From: Ptiloglossa arizonensis
Lineage: Eukaryota; Arthropoda; Insecta; Hymenoptera; Colletidae
NCBI RefSeq assembly: GCF_051014685.1
Contig: NW_027478537.1
Span: 806,001 to 870,000 of the forward strand
DNA: 64,000 nt
Reading direction: 5' to 3'
A program made the translations under genes and the position numbers. A model generated the notes under the pieces. That model did not search any database and was not told the DNA's origin. It worked only from the letters and a program-made list of their open reading frames with translations. Below, piece after piece: positions 33,576 through 47,160 of the stretch; within the stretch, counting starts at the first letter, position 1, and the number at the start of each line of letters is the position of its first letter.

Positions 33576-34800
33576 CATATCTCGCGAACGGATTGACCAA
33601 TCCGCAAAATTTCTGTTGCATGTGAAAGTAGAAACTCGCCCGATTACAGCGGTGTGCGTACTTTTCCCCTAGGCCATTCTAGTTATGCTTGTCGAGCATC
33701 AGAACTGCGAATATTTTGAGTTTCTCGAGCGTTTCTTACCTCCAAACTGCCATATCTCGCGAACGGATTGACCAATCCGCAAAATTTCTGTTGCATCTGA
33801 AAGTAGAAACTCCCCCGACTACAACACTATGCGTACTTTTCCCGTAGGCCGTTCTAGTTATGCGTTTCGAGCATCAGAACTGCGAAAATTTTGAGTTTCT
33901 CAAGCGTTTCTTACTTCCAAACTGCCATATCTCGCGAACGGATTGATCAATCCGCAAAATTTCTGTTGCATCTGAAAGTAGAAACTCGCCCGATTACAAC
34001 ACTGTGCGTACTTTTCCCCTAGGCCGTTCTAGTTATTCGTTTCGAGCATCAGAACTGCGAAAATTTTGAGTTTCTCAAGCGCTTCTTACCTCCAAACTGC
34101 CATAACTCGCGAACGGATTGACCAATCCGCAAAATTTCTGTTGCATCTGAAAGTAGAAACTCGCCCGATTACAACGGTATGCGTACTTTTCCCCTAGCCC
34201 GTTCTAGTTATTCGTTTCGGGCAACAGAACTGCGAAAATTTTGAGTTTTTCAAGCGTTGCTTACCTCCAAACTGCCATATCTCGCGAACGGATTGACCAA
34301 TCCGCAAAATTTCTGTTGCATCTGAGAGTAGAAACTCGCCCGATTACAACTGTATGCGTACTTTTCCCCTAGCCCGATCTAGTTATTCGTTTCGAGCAAC
34401 AGAACTGCGAAAATTTTGAGTTTCTCAAGCGTTGCTTACCTCCAAACTGCCATATCTCGCGAACGGATTGACAAATCCGCAAAATTTCTGTTGCATCTGA
34501 AAGTAGAAACTCGCCCGATTACAACGGTGTGCGTACTTTTCCCCTAGGCCGTTCTAGTTATGCTTGTCGAGCATCAGAACTGCGAAAATTTTGAGTTTCG
34601 CAAGCGTTGCTTACCTCCAAACTGCCATATCTCGCGAACAGATTGACCAATCCGCAAAATTTCTATTGCATCTGAAAGTAGAAACTCGCCCGATTACAAC
34701 GGTATGCGTACTTTTCCCCTAGGCCGACCTAGTTATTCGTTTCGAGCAACAGTTCTGCGAAAATTTTGAGTTTTTCAAGCGTTGCTTACCTCCAAACTGC
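33576..34800 (+). repeat. P-Q-R-S family HOR, 7-monomer unit (1,225 bp)
   Basis: This is a canonical seven-monomer unit with P at 33,646 (acagcgg), Q near 33,815, R near 33,941, S near 34,100, and the gcgaacagattg / ctattgcatc / aggccgacctag monomer near 34,636-34,735. It has a private gcgaatattttg near 33,708. The next unit begins at 34,801 with the same order. Confidence 0.75.
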
Positions 34801-37250
34801 CATATCTCGCGAACGGATTGACCAATCCGCAAAATTTCTGTTGCATGTGAAAGTAGAAACTCGCCCGATTACAGCGGTGTGCGTACTTTTCCCCTAGGCC
34901 ATTCTAGTTATGCTTGTCGAGCATCAGAACTGCGAAAATTTTGAGTTTCTCGAGCGTTTCTTACCTCCAAACTGCCATATCTCGCGAACGGATTGACCAA
35001 TCCGCAAAATTTCTGTTGCATCTGAAAGTAGAAACTCCCCCGACTACAACACTATGCGTACTTTTCCCGTAGGCCGTTCTAGTTATGCGTTTCGAGCATC
35101 AGAACTGCGAAAATTTTGAGTTTCTCAAGCGTTTCTTACTTCCAAACTGCCATATCTCGCGAACGGATTGATCAATCCGCAAAATTTCTGTTGCATCTGA
35201 AAGTAGAAACTCGCCCGATTACAACACTGTGCGTACTTTTCCCCTAGGCCGTTCTAGTTATTCGTTTCGAGCATCAGAACTGCGAAAATTTTGAGTTTCT
35301 CAAGCGCTTCTTACCTCCAAACTGCCATAACTCGCGAACGGATTGACCAATCCGCAAAATTTCTGTTGCATCTGAAAGTAGAAACTCGCCCGATTACAAC
35401 GGTATGCGTACTTTTCCCCTAGCCCGTTCTAGTTATTCGTTTCGGGCAACAGAACTGCGAAAATTTTGAGTTTTTCAAGCGTTGCTTACCTCCAAACTGC
35501 CATATCTCGCGAACGGATTGACCAATCCGCAAAATTTCTGTTGCATCTGAGAGTAGAAACTCGCCCGATTACAACTGTATGCGTACTTTTCCCCTAGCCC
35601 GATCTAGTTATTCGTTTCGAGCAACAGAACTGCGAAAATTTTGAGTTTCTCAAGCGTTGCTTACCTCCAAACTGCCATATCTCGCGAACGGATTGACAAA
35701 TCCGCAAAATTTCTGTTGCATCTGAAAGTAGAAACTCGCCCGATTACAACGGTGTGCGTACTTTTCCCCTAGGCCGTTCTAGTTATGCTTGTCGAGCATC
35801 AGAACTGCGAAAATTTTGAGTTTCTCAAGCGTTGCTTACCTCCAAACTGCCATATCTCGCGAACGGATTGACCAATCCGCAAAATTTCTGTTGCATCTGA
35901 AAGTAGAAACTCGCCCGATTACAACGGTATGCGTACTTTTCCCCTAGCCCGTTCTAGTTATTCGTTTCGAGCAACAGAACTGCGAAAATTTTGAGTTTCT
36001 CAAGCGTTGCTTACCTCCAAACTGCCATATCTCGCGAACGGATTGACCAATCCGCAAAATTTCTGTTGCATCTGAAAGTAGAAACTCGCCCGATTACAAC
36101 GGTGTGCGTACTTTTCCCCTAGGCCGTTCTAGTTATGCTTGTCGAGCATCAGAACTGCGAAAATTTTGAGTTTCTCAAGCGTTTCTTACCTCCAAACTGC
36201 CATATCTCGCGAACGGATTGACCAATCCGCAAAATTTCTGTTGCATCTGAAAGTAGAAACTCGCCCGATTGAAACGGTATGCGTACTTTTCCCCTAGGCC
36301 GTTCTAGTTATTCGTTTCGAGCATCAGAACTGCGAAAATTTTGAGTTTCTCAAGCGAGTCTTACTTCCAAACTGCCATATCTCGCGAACGGATTGACCAA
36401 TCCGCAAAATTTCTGTTGCATCTGAAGGTAGAAACTCGCCCGATTACAACGGTATGCGTACTTTTCCCCTAGGCCGTTCTAGTTATTCGTTTCGAGCATC
36501 AGAACTGCGAAAATTTTGAGTTTCTCAATCGTTTCTCACCTACAAACTGCCACATCTCGCGAACGGATTGTCCAATCCGCAAAATTTCTGATGCATCTGA
36601 AAGTAGAAACTCGCCCGATTACAACTGTATGCGTACTTTTCCCCTAGGCCGTTCTAGTTATTCGTTTCGAGCATCAGAACTGCGAAAATTTTGAGTTTCT
36701 CAAGCGTTTCTCACGTACAAACTGCCACATCTCGCGAACGGATTGTCCAATCCGCAAAATTTCTGATGCATCTGAAAGTAGAAACTCGCCCGATTACAAC
36801 TGTATGCGAACTTTTCCCCTAGCCCGTTCTAGTTATTCGTTTCGAGCAACAGAACTGCGAAAATTTTGAGTTTCTCAAGCGTTGCTTACCTCCAAACTGC
36901 CATATCTCGCGAACGGATTGACCAATCCGCAAAATTTCTGTTGCATCTGAAAGTAGAAACTCGCCCGATTACAACGGTGTGCGTACTTTTCCCCTAGGCC
37001 GTTCTAGTTATGCTTGTCGAGCATCAGAACTGCGAAAATTTTGAGTTTCGCAAGCGTTGCTTACCTCCAAACTGCCATATCTCGCGAACAGATTGACCAA
37101 TCCGCAAAATTTCTATTGCATCTGAAAGTAGAAACTCGCCCGATTACAACGGTATGCGTACTTTTCCCCTAGGCCGACCTAGTTATTCGTTTCGAGCAAC
37201 AGTTCTGCGAAAATTTTGAGTTTTTCAAGCGTTGCTTACCTCCAAACTGC
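34801..37250 (+). repeat. P-Q-R-S family HOR, 14-monomer version (2,450 bp)
   Basis: This unit opens as the 7-mer does, with P, Q, R and S in order, and then adds monomers seen elsewhere: gattgaaacgg (about 36,266), caagcgagtc (about 36,351), caatcgtttctcacc (about 36,526) and two type D monomers, the second ending in gtatgcgaac. It closes with gtttcgcaagcg and gcgaacagattg, as the 7-mer does. It reads as a 7-mer that gained a block of right-zone monomers. Confidence 0.75.
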
Positions 37251-39570
37251 CATATCTCGCGAACGGATTGACCAATCCGCAAAATTTCTGTTGCATGTGA
37301 AAGTAGAAACTCGCCCGATTACAGCGGTGTGCGTACTTTTCCCCTAGGCCATTCTAGTTATGCTTGTCGAGCATCAGAACTGCGAAAATTTTGAGTTTCT
37401 CGAGCGTTTCTTACCTCCAAACTGCCATATCTCGCGAACGGATTGACCAATCCGCAAAATTTCTGTTGCATCTGAAAGTAGAAACTCCCCCGACTACAAC
37501 ACTATGCGTACTTTTCCCGTAGGCCGATCTAGTTATGCGTTTCGAGCATCAGAACTGCGAAAATTTTGAGTTTCTCAAGCGTTTCTTACTTCCAAACTGC
37601 CATATCTCGCGAACGGATTGATCAATCCGCAAAATTTCTGTTGCATCTGAAAGTAGAAACTCGCCCGATTACAACACTGTGCGTACTTTTCCCCTAGGCC
37701 GTTCTAGTTATTCGTTTCGAGCATCAGAACTGCGAAAATTTTGAGTTTCTCAAGCGCTTCTTACCTCCAAACTGCCATAACTCGCGAACGGATTGACCAA
37801 TCCGCAAAATTTCTGTTGCATCTGAAAGTAGAAACTCGCCCGATTACAACGGTATGCGTACTTTTCCCCTAGCCCGTTCTAGTTATTCGTTTCGGGCAAC
37901 AGAACTGCGAAAATTTTGAGTTTTTCAAGCGTTGCTTACCTCCAAACTGCCATATCTCGCGAACGGATTGACCAATCCGCAAAATTTCTGTTGCATCTGA
38001 GAGTAGAAACTCGCCCGATTACAACTGTATGCGTACTTTTCCCCTAGCCCGATCTAGTTATTCGTTTCGAGCAACAGAACTGCGAAAATTTTGAGTTTCT
38101 CAAGCGTTGCTTACCTCCAAACTGCCATATCTCGCGAACGGATTGACAAATCCGCAAAATTTCTGTTGCATCTGAAAGTAGAAACTCGCCCGATTACAAC
38201 GGTGTGCGTACTTTTCCCCTAGGCCGTTCTAGTTATGCTTGTCGAGCATCAGAACTGCGAAAATTTTGAGTTTCTCAAGCGTTGCTTACCTCCAAACTGC
38301 CATATCTCGCGAACGGATTGACCAATCCGCAAAATTTCTGTTGCATCTGAAAGTAGAAACTCGCCCGATTACAACGGTGTGCGTACTTTTCCCCTAGGCC
38401 GTTCTAGTTATGCTTGTCGAGCATCAGAACTGCGAAACTTTTGAGTTTCGCAAGCGTTTCTTACCTCCAAACTGCCATATCTCGCGAACGGATTGACCAA
38501 TCCGCAAAATTTCTGTTGCATCTGAAAGTAGAAACTCGCCCGATTGCAACGGTATGCGTACTTTTCCCCTAGCCCGTTCTAGTTATTCGTTTCGAGCAAC
38601 AGAACTGCGAAAATTTTGAGTTTCTCAAGCGTTGCTTACCTCCAAACTGCCATATCTCGCGAACGGATTGACCAATCCGCAAAATTTCTGTTGCATCTGA
38701 AAGTAGAAACTCGCCCGATTACAACGGTGTGCGTACTTTTCCCCTAGGCCGTTCTAGTTATGCTTGTCGAGCATCAGAACTGCGAAAATTTTGAGTTTCT
38801 CAAGCGTTTCTTACCTCCAAACTGCCATATCTCGCGAACGGATTGACCAATCCGCAAAATTTCTGTTGCATCTGAAAGTAGAAACTCGCCCGATTGAAAC
38901 GGTATGCGTACTTTTCCCCTAGGCCGTTCTAGTTATTCGTTTCGAGCATCAGAACTGCGAAAATTTTGAGTTTCTCAAGCGAGTCTTACTTCCAAACTGC
39001 CATATCTCGCGAACGGATTGACCAATCCGCAAAATTTCTGTTGCATCTGAAGGTAGAAACTCGCCCGATTACAACGGTATGCGTACTTTTCCCCTAGGCC
39101 GTTCTAGTTATTCGTTTCGAGCATCAGAACTGCGAAAATTTTGAGTTTCTCAATCGTTTCTCACCTACAAACTGCCACATCTCGCGAACGGATTGTCCAA
39201 TCCGCAAAATTTCTGATGCATCTGAAAGTAGAAACTCGCCCGATTACAACTGTATGCGTACTTTTCCCCTAGGCCGTTCTAGTTATTCGTTTCAAGCATC
39301 AGAACTGCGAAAATTTTGAGTTTCTCAAGCGTTTCTCACGTACAAACTGCCACATCTCGCGAACGGATTGTCCAATCCGCAAAATTTCTGATGCATCTGA
39401 AAGTAGAAACTCGCCCGATTACAACTGTATGCGAACTTTTCCCCTAGCCCGTTCTAGTTATTCGTTTCGAGCAACAGAACTGCGAAAATTTTGAGTTTCT
39501 CAAGCGTTGCTTACCTCCAAACTGCCATATCTCGCGAACGGATTGACCAATCCGCAAAATTTCTGTTGCA
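37251..39570 (+). repeat. P-Q-R-S family HOR, final copy joined to a 35,860-36,945 copy
   Basis: The part at 37,251-38,370 matches 34,801-35,920 at 2,450 bp. The part at 38,485-39,570 matches 35,860-36,945 at 2,625 bp, with gcaacgg versus acaacgg and ttcaagcatc versus ttcgagcatc as visible differences. The change of offset between the two parts shows one extra monomer, the gcgaaacttttgag type, inserted at about 38,370-38,480. The P-type series stops here until about 57,793. Confidence 0.72.
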
Positions 39571-42500
39571 TCTGAAGGTAGAAACTCGGCCGATTACAAC
39601 GGTATGCGTACTTTTCCCCTAGGCCGTTCTAGTTATTCGTTTCGAGCATCAGAACTGCGAAAATTTTGAGTTTCTCGAGCGTTCCTTACATCCAAACTGC
39701 CATATCTCGCGAACGGATTGACCAATCCGCAAAATTTCTGTTGCATCTGAAAGTAGAAATTCGCCCGATTACAACTGTATGCGTACTTTTCCCCTAGCCC
39801 GTTCTAGTTATTCGTTTCGAGCAACAGAACTGCGAAAATTTTGAGTTTCTCAAGCGTTGCTTACCTCCAAACTGCCATATCTCGCGAACGGATTGACCAA
39901 TCCGCAAAATTTCTGTTGCATCTGAAAGTAGAAACTCGCCCGATTACAACGGTGTGCGTACTTTTCCCCTAGGCCGTTCTATTTATGCTTGTCGAGCATC
40001 AGAACTGCGAAAATTTTGAGTTTCTCAAGCGTTTCTTACCTCCAAACTGCCATATCTCGCGAACGGATTGACCAATCCGCAAAATTTCTGTTGCATCTGA
40101 AGGTAGAAACTCGCCCGATTACAACACTATGCGTACTTTTCCCCTAGGCCGTTCTAGTTATTCGTTTCGAGCATCAGAACTGCGAAAATTTTGAGTTTCT
40201 CAAGCGAGTCTTACTTCCAAACTGCCATATCTCGCGAACGGATTGACCAATCCGCAAAATTTCTGTTGCATCTGAAAGTAGAAAGTCGCCCGATTACAAC
40301 GGTGCGCGTACTTTTCCCCTAGGCCGTTCTAGTTATTCGTTTCGAGCATCAGAACTGCGAAAATTTTGAGTTTCTCGAGCGTTTCTTACATCCAAACTGC
40401 CATATCTCGCGAACGGATTGACCAATCCGCAAAATTTCTGTTGCATCTGAAAGTAGAAATTCGCCCGATTACAACTGTATGCGTACTTTTCCCCTAGCCC
40501 GTTCTAGTTATTCGTTTCGAGCAACAGAACTGCGAAAATTTGGAGTTTCTCAAGCGTTGCTTACCTCCAAACTGCCATATCTCGCGAACGGATTGACCAA
40601 TTCGCAAAATTTCTGTTGCATCTGAAAGTAGAAACTCGCCCGATTACAACGTTGTGCGTACTTTTCCCCTAGGCCGTTCTAGTTATGCTTGTCGAGCATC
40701 AGAACTGCGAAAATTTTGAGTTTCTCAAGCGTTTCTTACCTCCAAACTGCCATATCTCGCGAACGGATTGACCAATCCGCAAAATTTCTGTTGCATCTGA
40801 AAGTAGAAACTCGCCCGATTGAAACGGTATGCGTACTTTTCCCCTAGGCCGTTCTAGTTATTCGTTTCGAGCATCAGAACTGCGAAAATTTTGAGTTTCT
40901 CAAGCGAGTCTTACTTCCAAACTGCCATATCTCGCGAACGGATTGACCAATCCGCAAAGTTTCTGTTGCATCTGAAAGTAGAAACTCGCCCGATTACAAC
41001 GGTATGCGTACTTTTCCCCTAGGCCGTTCTAGTTATTCGTTTCGAGCATCAGAACTGTGAAAATTTTGAGTTTCTCAAGCGTTTCTTACCTCCAAACTGC
41101 CATATCTCGCGAACGGATTGACCAATCCGCAAAATTTCTGTTGCATCTGAAAGTAGAAAGTCGCCCGATTACAACGGTGTGCGTACTTTTCCCCTAGGCC
41201 GTTCTAGTTATTCGTTTCGAGCATCAGAACTGCGAAAATTTTGAGTTTCTCGAGCGTTTCTTACATCCAAACTGCCATATCTCGCGAACGGATTGACCAA
41301 TCCGCAAAATTTCTGTTGCATCTGAAAGTAGAAATTCGCCCGATTACAACTGTATGCGTACTTTTCCCCTAGCCCGTTCTAGTTATTCGTTTCGAGCAAC
41401 AGAACTGCGAAAATTTTGAGTTTCTCAAGCGTTGCTTACCTCCAAACTGCCATATCTCGCGAACGGATTGACCAATCCGCAAAATTTCTGTTGCATCTGA
41501 AAGTAGAAACTCGCCCGATTACAACGGTGTGCGTACTTTTCCCCTAGGCCGTTCTAGTTATGCTTGTCGAGCATCAGAACTGCGAAAATTTTGAGTTTCT
41601 CAAGCGTTTCTTACCTCCAAACTGCCATATCTCGCGAACGGATTGACCAATCCGCAAAATTTCTGTTGCATCTGAAAGTAGAAACTCGCCCGATTGAAAC
41701 GGTATGCGTACTTTTCCCCTAGGCCGTTCTAGTTATTCGTTTCGAGCAACAGAACTGCGAAAATTTTGAGTTTTTCAAGCGTTGCTTTCCTCCAAACTGC
41801 CATATCTCGCGAACGGATTGACCAATCCGCAAAATTTCTGTTGCATCTGAAAGTAGAAACTCGCCCGATTACAACGGTATGCGTACTTTTCCCCTAGGCC
41901 GTTCTAGTTATTCGTTTCGAGCATCAGAACTGTGAAAATTTTGAGTTTCTCAAGCGTTTCTTACCTCCAAACTGCCATATCTCGCGAACGGATTGACCAA
42001 TCCGCAAAATTTCTGTTGCATCTGAAAGTAGAAACTCGCCCGATTACAACGGTGTGCGTACTTTTCCCCTAGGCCGTTCTAGTTATGCTTGTCGAGCATC
42101 AGAACTGCGAAAATTTTGAGTTTCTCAAGCGTTTCTTACCTCCAAACTGCCATATCTCGCGAACGGATTGACCAATCCGCAAAATTTCTGTTGCATCTGA
42201 AAGTAGAAACTCGCCCGATTGAAACGGTATGCGTACTTTTCCCCTAGGCCGTTCTAGTTATTCGTTTCGAGCATCAGAACTGCGAAAATTTTGAGTTTCT
42301 CAAGCGAGTCTTACTTCCAAACTGCCATATCTCGCGAACGGATTGACCAATCCGCAAAATTTCTGTTGCATCTGAAGGTAGAAACTCGCCCGATTACAAC
42401 GGTATGCGTACTTTTCCCCTAGGCCGTTCTAGTTATTCGTTTCGAGCATCAGAACTGCGAAAATTTTGAGTTTCTCAATCGTTTCTCACGTACAAACTGC

Positions 42501-44879
42501 CACATCTCGCGAACGGATTGTCCAATCCGCAAAATTTCTGATGCATCTGAAAGTAGAAACTCGCCCGATTACAACTGTATGCGTACTTTTCCCCTAGCCC
42601 GTTCTAGTTATTCGTTTCGAGCAACAGAACTGCGAAAATTTTGAGTTTCTCAAGCGTTGCTTACCTCCAAACTGCCATATCTCGCGAACGGATTGACCAA
42701 TCCGCAAAATTTCTGTTGCATCTGAAGGTAGAAACTCGGCCGATTACAACGGTATGCGTACTTTTCCCCTAGGCCGTTCTAGTTATTCGTTTCGAGCATC
42801 AGAACTGCGAAAATTTTGAGTTTCTCGAGCGTTCCTTACATCCAAACTGCCATATCTCGCGAACGGATTGACCAATCCGCAAAATTTCTGTTGCATCTGA
42901 AAGTAGAAATTCGCCCGATTACAACTGTATGCGTACTTTTCCCCTAGCCCGTTCTAGTTATTCGTTTCGAGCAACAGAACTGCGAAAATTTTGAGTTTCT
43001 CAAGCGTTGCTTACCTCCAGACTGCCATATCTCGCGAACGGATTGACCAATCCGCAAAATTTCTGTTGCATCTGAAAGTAGAAACTCGCCCGATTACAAC
43101 GGTGTGCGTACTTTTCCCCTAGGCCGTTCTAGTTATGCTTTTCGAGCATGAGAACTGCGAAAATTTTGAGTTTCTCGAGCGTTTCTTACCTCCAAACTGC
43201 CATATCTCGCGAACGGATTGACTAATCCGCAAAATTTCTGTTGCATCTGAAAGTAGAAACTCGCCCGATTACAACACTATGCGTACTTTTCCCCTAGGCC
43301 GTTCTAGTTATTCGTTTCGAGCATCAGAACTGCGAAAATTTTGAGTTTCTCAAGCGTTTCTTACATCCAAACTGCCATATCTCGCGAACGGATTGACCAA
43401 TCCGCAAAATTTCTGTTGCATCTGAAAGTAGAAACTCGCCCGATTGCAACGGTATGCGTACTTTTCCCCTAGGCCGTTCTAGTTATTCGTTTCGAGCATC
43501 AGAACTGCGAAAGTTTTGAGTTTCTCAAGCGAGTCTTACATCCAAACTGCCATATCTCGCGAACGGATTGACCAATCCGCAAAATTTCTGTTGCATCTGA
43601 AAGTAGAAACTCGCCCGATTACAACGGTATGCGTACTTTTCCCCTAGCCCGTTCTAGTTATTCGTGTCGAGCAACAGAACTGCGAAAATTTTGAGTTTTT
43701 CAAGCGTTGCTTACATCCAAACTGCCATATCTCGCGAACGGATTGACCAATCCGCAAAATTTCTGTTGCATCTGAAAGTAGAAACTCGCCCGATTACAAC
43801 GGTATGCGTACTTTTCCCCTAGGCCGTTCTAGTTATTCGTTTCGAGCATCAGAACTGTGAAAATTTTGAGTTTCTCAAGCGTTTCTTACCTCCAAACTGC
43901 CATATCTCGCGAACGGATTGACCAATCCGCAAAATTTCTGTTGCATCTGAAAGTAGAAAGTCGCCCGATTACAACGGTGTGCGTACTTTTCCCCTAGGCC
44001 GTTCTAGTTATTCGTTTCGAGCATCAGAACTGCGAAAATTTTGAGTTTCTCGAGCGTTTCTTACATCCAAACTGCCATATCTCGCGAACGGATTGACCAA
44101 TCCGCAAAATTTCTGTTGCATCTGAAAGTAGAAATTCGCCCGATTACAACTGTATGCGTACTTTTCCCCTAGCCCGTTCTAGTTATTCGTTTCGAGCAAC
44201 AGAACTGCGAAAATTTTGAGTTTCTCAAGCGTTGCTTACCTCCAAACTGCCATATCTCGCGAACGGATTGACCAATCCGCAAAATTTCTGTTGCATCTGA
44301 AAGTAGAAACTCGCCCGATTACAACGGTGTGCGTACTTTTCCCCGAGGCCGTTCTAGTTATGCTTGTCGAGCATCAGAACTGCGAAAATTTTGAGTTTCT
44401 CAAGCGTTTCTTACCTCCAAACTGCCATATCTCGCGAACGGATTGACCAATCCGCAAAATTTCTGTTGCATCTGAAAGTAGAAACTCGCCCGATTGAAAC
44501 GGTATGCGTACTTTTCCCCTAGGCCGTTCTAGTTATTCGTTTCGAGCAACAGAACTGCGAAAATTTTGAGTTTTTCAAGCGTTGCTTACCTCCAAACTGC
44601 CATATCTCGCGAACGGATTGACCAATCCGCAAAATTTCTGTTGCATCTGAAAGTAGAAACTCGCCCGATTACAACGGTATGCGTACTTTTCCCCTAGGCC
44701 GTTCTAGTTATTCGTTTCGAGCATCAGAACTGTGAAAATTTTGAGTTTCTCAAGCGTTTCTTACCTCCAAACTGCCATATCTCGCGAACGGATTGACCAA
44801 TCCGCAAAATTTCTGTTGCACCTGAAAGTGGAAACTCGCCCGATTACAACGGTATGCGTACTTTACCCTAGGCCCTTCT
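39571..44879 (+). repeat. Mosaic block rich in type T and gaaattcgccc monomers
   Basis: Monomers with gaaattcgccc, gaaagtcgccc, gattgaaacgg and the caagcgagtc tail recur in short runs at irregular spacing. Markers such as gagcgttccttac (39,681 and 42,831, offset 3,150 bp, or 18 monomers) show longer-range copying. No single HOR unit explains the whole stretch. I see no gene or inserted element. Confidence 0.65.
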
Positions 44880-44949
44880 AGTTACTCGTTTCGAGCATCA
44901 GAACTGCGAAAATTTTGAGTTTCTCAATCGTTTCTCACCTACAAACTGC
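44776..44949 (+). repeat. Unusually mutated monomer with a one-base deletion
   Basis: This monomer has gcacctgaaagtgg in place of gcatctgaaagtag, ctttaccctagg in place of cttttcccctagg (one base shorter), ggcccttctag in place of ggccgttctag, and gttactcg in place of gttattcg. That makes about five substitutions plus one deletion, while most neighbours differ from a relative elsewhere at zero to two sites. The register moves to 150 modulo 175 from here. Confidence 0.8.
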
Positions 44950-46460
44950 CACATCTCGCGAACGGATTGTCCAATCCGCAAAATTTCTGATGCATCTGAA
45001 AGTAGAAACTCGCCCGATTACAACTGTATGCGTACTTTTCCCCTAGGCCGTTCTAGTTATTCGTTTCGAGCATCAGAACTGCGAAAATTTTGAGTTTCTC
45101 AAGCGTTTCTCACGTACAAACTGCCACATCTCGCGAACGGATTGTCCAATCCGCAAAATTTCTGATGCATCTGAAAGTAGAAACTCGCCCGATTACAACT
45201 GTATGCGTACTTTTCCCCTAGCCCGTTCTAGTTATTCGTTTCGAGCAACAGAACTGCGAAAATTTTGAGTTTCTCAAGCGTTGCTTACCTCCAAACTGCC
45301 ATATCTCGCGAACGGATTGACCAATCCGCAAAATTTCTGTTGCATCTGAAGGTAGAAACTCGGCCGATTACAACGGTATGCGTACTTTTCCCCTAGGCCG
45401 TTCTAGTTATTCGTTTCGAGCATCAGAACTGCGAAAATTTTGAGTTTCTCGAGCGTTCCTTACATCCAAACTGCCATATCTCGCGAACGGATTGACCAAT
45501 CCGCAAAATTTCTGTTGCATCTGAAAGTAGAAATTCGCCCGATTACAACTGTATGCGTACTTTTCCCCTAGCCCGTTCTAGTTATTCGTTTCGAGCAACA
45601 GAACTGCGAAAATTTTGAGTTTCTCAAGCGTTGCTTAACTCCAGACTGCCATATCTCGCGAACGGATTGACCAATCCGCAAAATTTCTGTTGCATCTGAA
45701 AGTAGAAACTCGCCCGATTACAACGGTGTGCGTACTTTTCCCCTAGGCCGTTCTAGTTATGCTTGTCGAGCATCAGAACTGCGAAAATTTTGAGTTTCTC
45801 AAGCGTTTCTTACCTCCAAACTGCCATATCTCGCGAACGGATTGACCAATCCGCAAAATTTCTGTTGCATCTGAAGGTAGAAACTCGCCCGATTACAACA
45901 CTATGCGTACTTTTCCCCTAGGCCGTTCTAGTTATTCGTTTCGAGTATCAGAACTGCGAAAATTTTGAGTTTCTCAAGCGTTTCATACATCCAAACTGCC
46001 ATATCTCGCGAACGGATTGACCAATCCGCAAAATTTCTGTTGCATCTGAAAGTAGAAACTCGCCCGATTGCAACGGTATGCGTACTTTTCCCCTAGGCCG
46101 TTCTAGTTATTCGTTTCGAGCATCAGAACTGCGAAAATTTTGAGTTTCTCAAGCGAGTCTTACATCCAAACTGCCATATCTCGCGAACGGATTGACCAAT
46201 CCGCAAAATTTCTGTTGCATCTGAAAGTAGAAACTCGCCCGATTACAACGGTATGCGTACTTTTCCCCTAGCCCGTTCTAGTTATTCGTGTCGAGCAACA
46301 GAACTGCGAAAATTTTGAGTTTTTCAAGCGTTGCTTACATCCAAACTGCCATATCTCGCGAACGGATTGACCAATCCGCAAAATTTCTGTTGCATCTGAA
46401 AGTAGAAACTCGCCCGATTACAACGGTATGCGTACTTTTCCCCTAGGCCGTTCTAGTTAT
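44880..46460 (+). repeat. 1.6-kb segment duplicated at 48,379-49,960
   Basis: The offset is 3,499 bp, which is 20 monomers less the one base lost near 48,023. Shared markers are caatcgtttctcacc, ctcacgtac, gagcgttcctt, the ccagactgcc variant, tttcatacatcc and ttcgtgtcgagcaac. Visible differences are cttaactcc versus cttacctcc and gcgaaaatt versus gcgataatt. Similarity ends where catgagaactgcg meets catcagaactgtg. Confidence 0.75.
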
Positions 46461-47160
46461 TCGTTTCGAGCATGAGAACTGCGAAAATTTTGAGTTTCTC
46501 GAGCGTTTCTTACCTCCAAACTGCCATATCTCGCGAACGGATTGACCAATCCGCAAAATTTCTGTTGCATCTGAAAGTAGAAACTCGCCCGATTACAACA
46601 CTATGCGTACTTTTCCCCTAGGCCGTTCTAGTTATTCGTTTCGAGCATCAGAACTGCGAAAATTTTGAGTTTCTCAAGCGTTTCTTACATCCAAACTGCC
46701 ATATCTCGCGAACGGATTGACCAATCCGCAAAATTTCTGTTGCATCTGAAAGTAGAAACTCGCCCGATTGCAACGGTATGCGTACTTTTCCCCTAGGCCG
46801 TTCTAGTTATTCGTTTCGAGCATCAGAACTGCGAAAATTTTGAGTTTCTCAAGCGAGTCTTACATCCAAACTGCCATATCTCGCGAACGGATTGACCAAT
46901 CCGCAAAATTTCTGTTGCATCTGAAAGTAGAAACTCGCCCGATTACAACGGTATGCGTACTTTTCCCCTAGCCCGTTCTAGTTATTCGTGTCGAGCAACA
47001 GAACTGCGAAAATTTTGAGTTTTTCAAGCGTTGCTTACATCCAAACTGCCATATCTCGCGAACGGATTGACCAATCCGCAAAATTTCTGTTGCATCTGAA
47101 AGTAGAAACTCGCCCGATTACAACGGTATGCGTACTTTTCCCCTAGGCCGTTCTAGTTAT
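45890..47160 (+). repeat. 4-monomer (700-bp) local duplication
   Basis: The order acaacactatg, gattgcaacgg with the gagtcttacatcc tail, and ttcgtgtcgagcaac occurs at 45,890-46,460 and again 700 bp on at 46,590-47,160. One difference is tttcatacat versus tttcttacat. The first copy lies inside the 20-monomer duplication and the second does not, so the 4-mer step was either added here or lost at 49,960. Confidence 0.7.
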
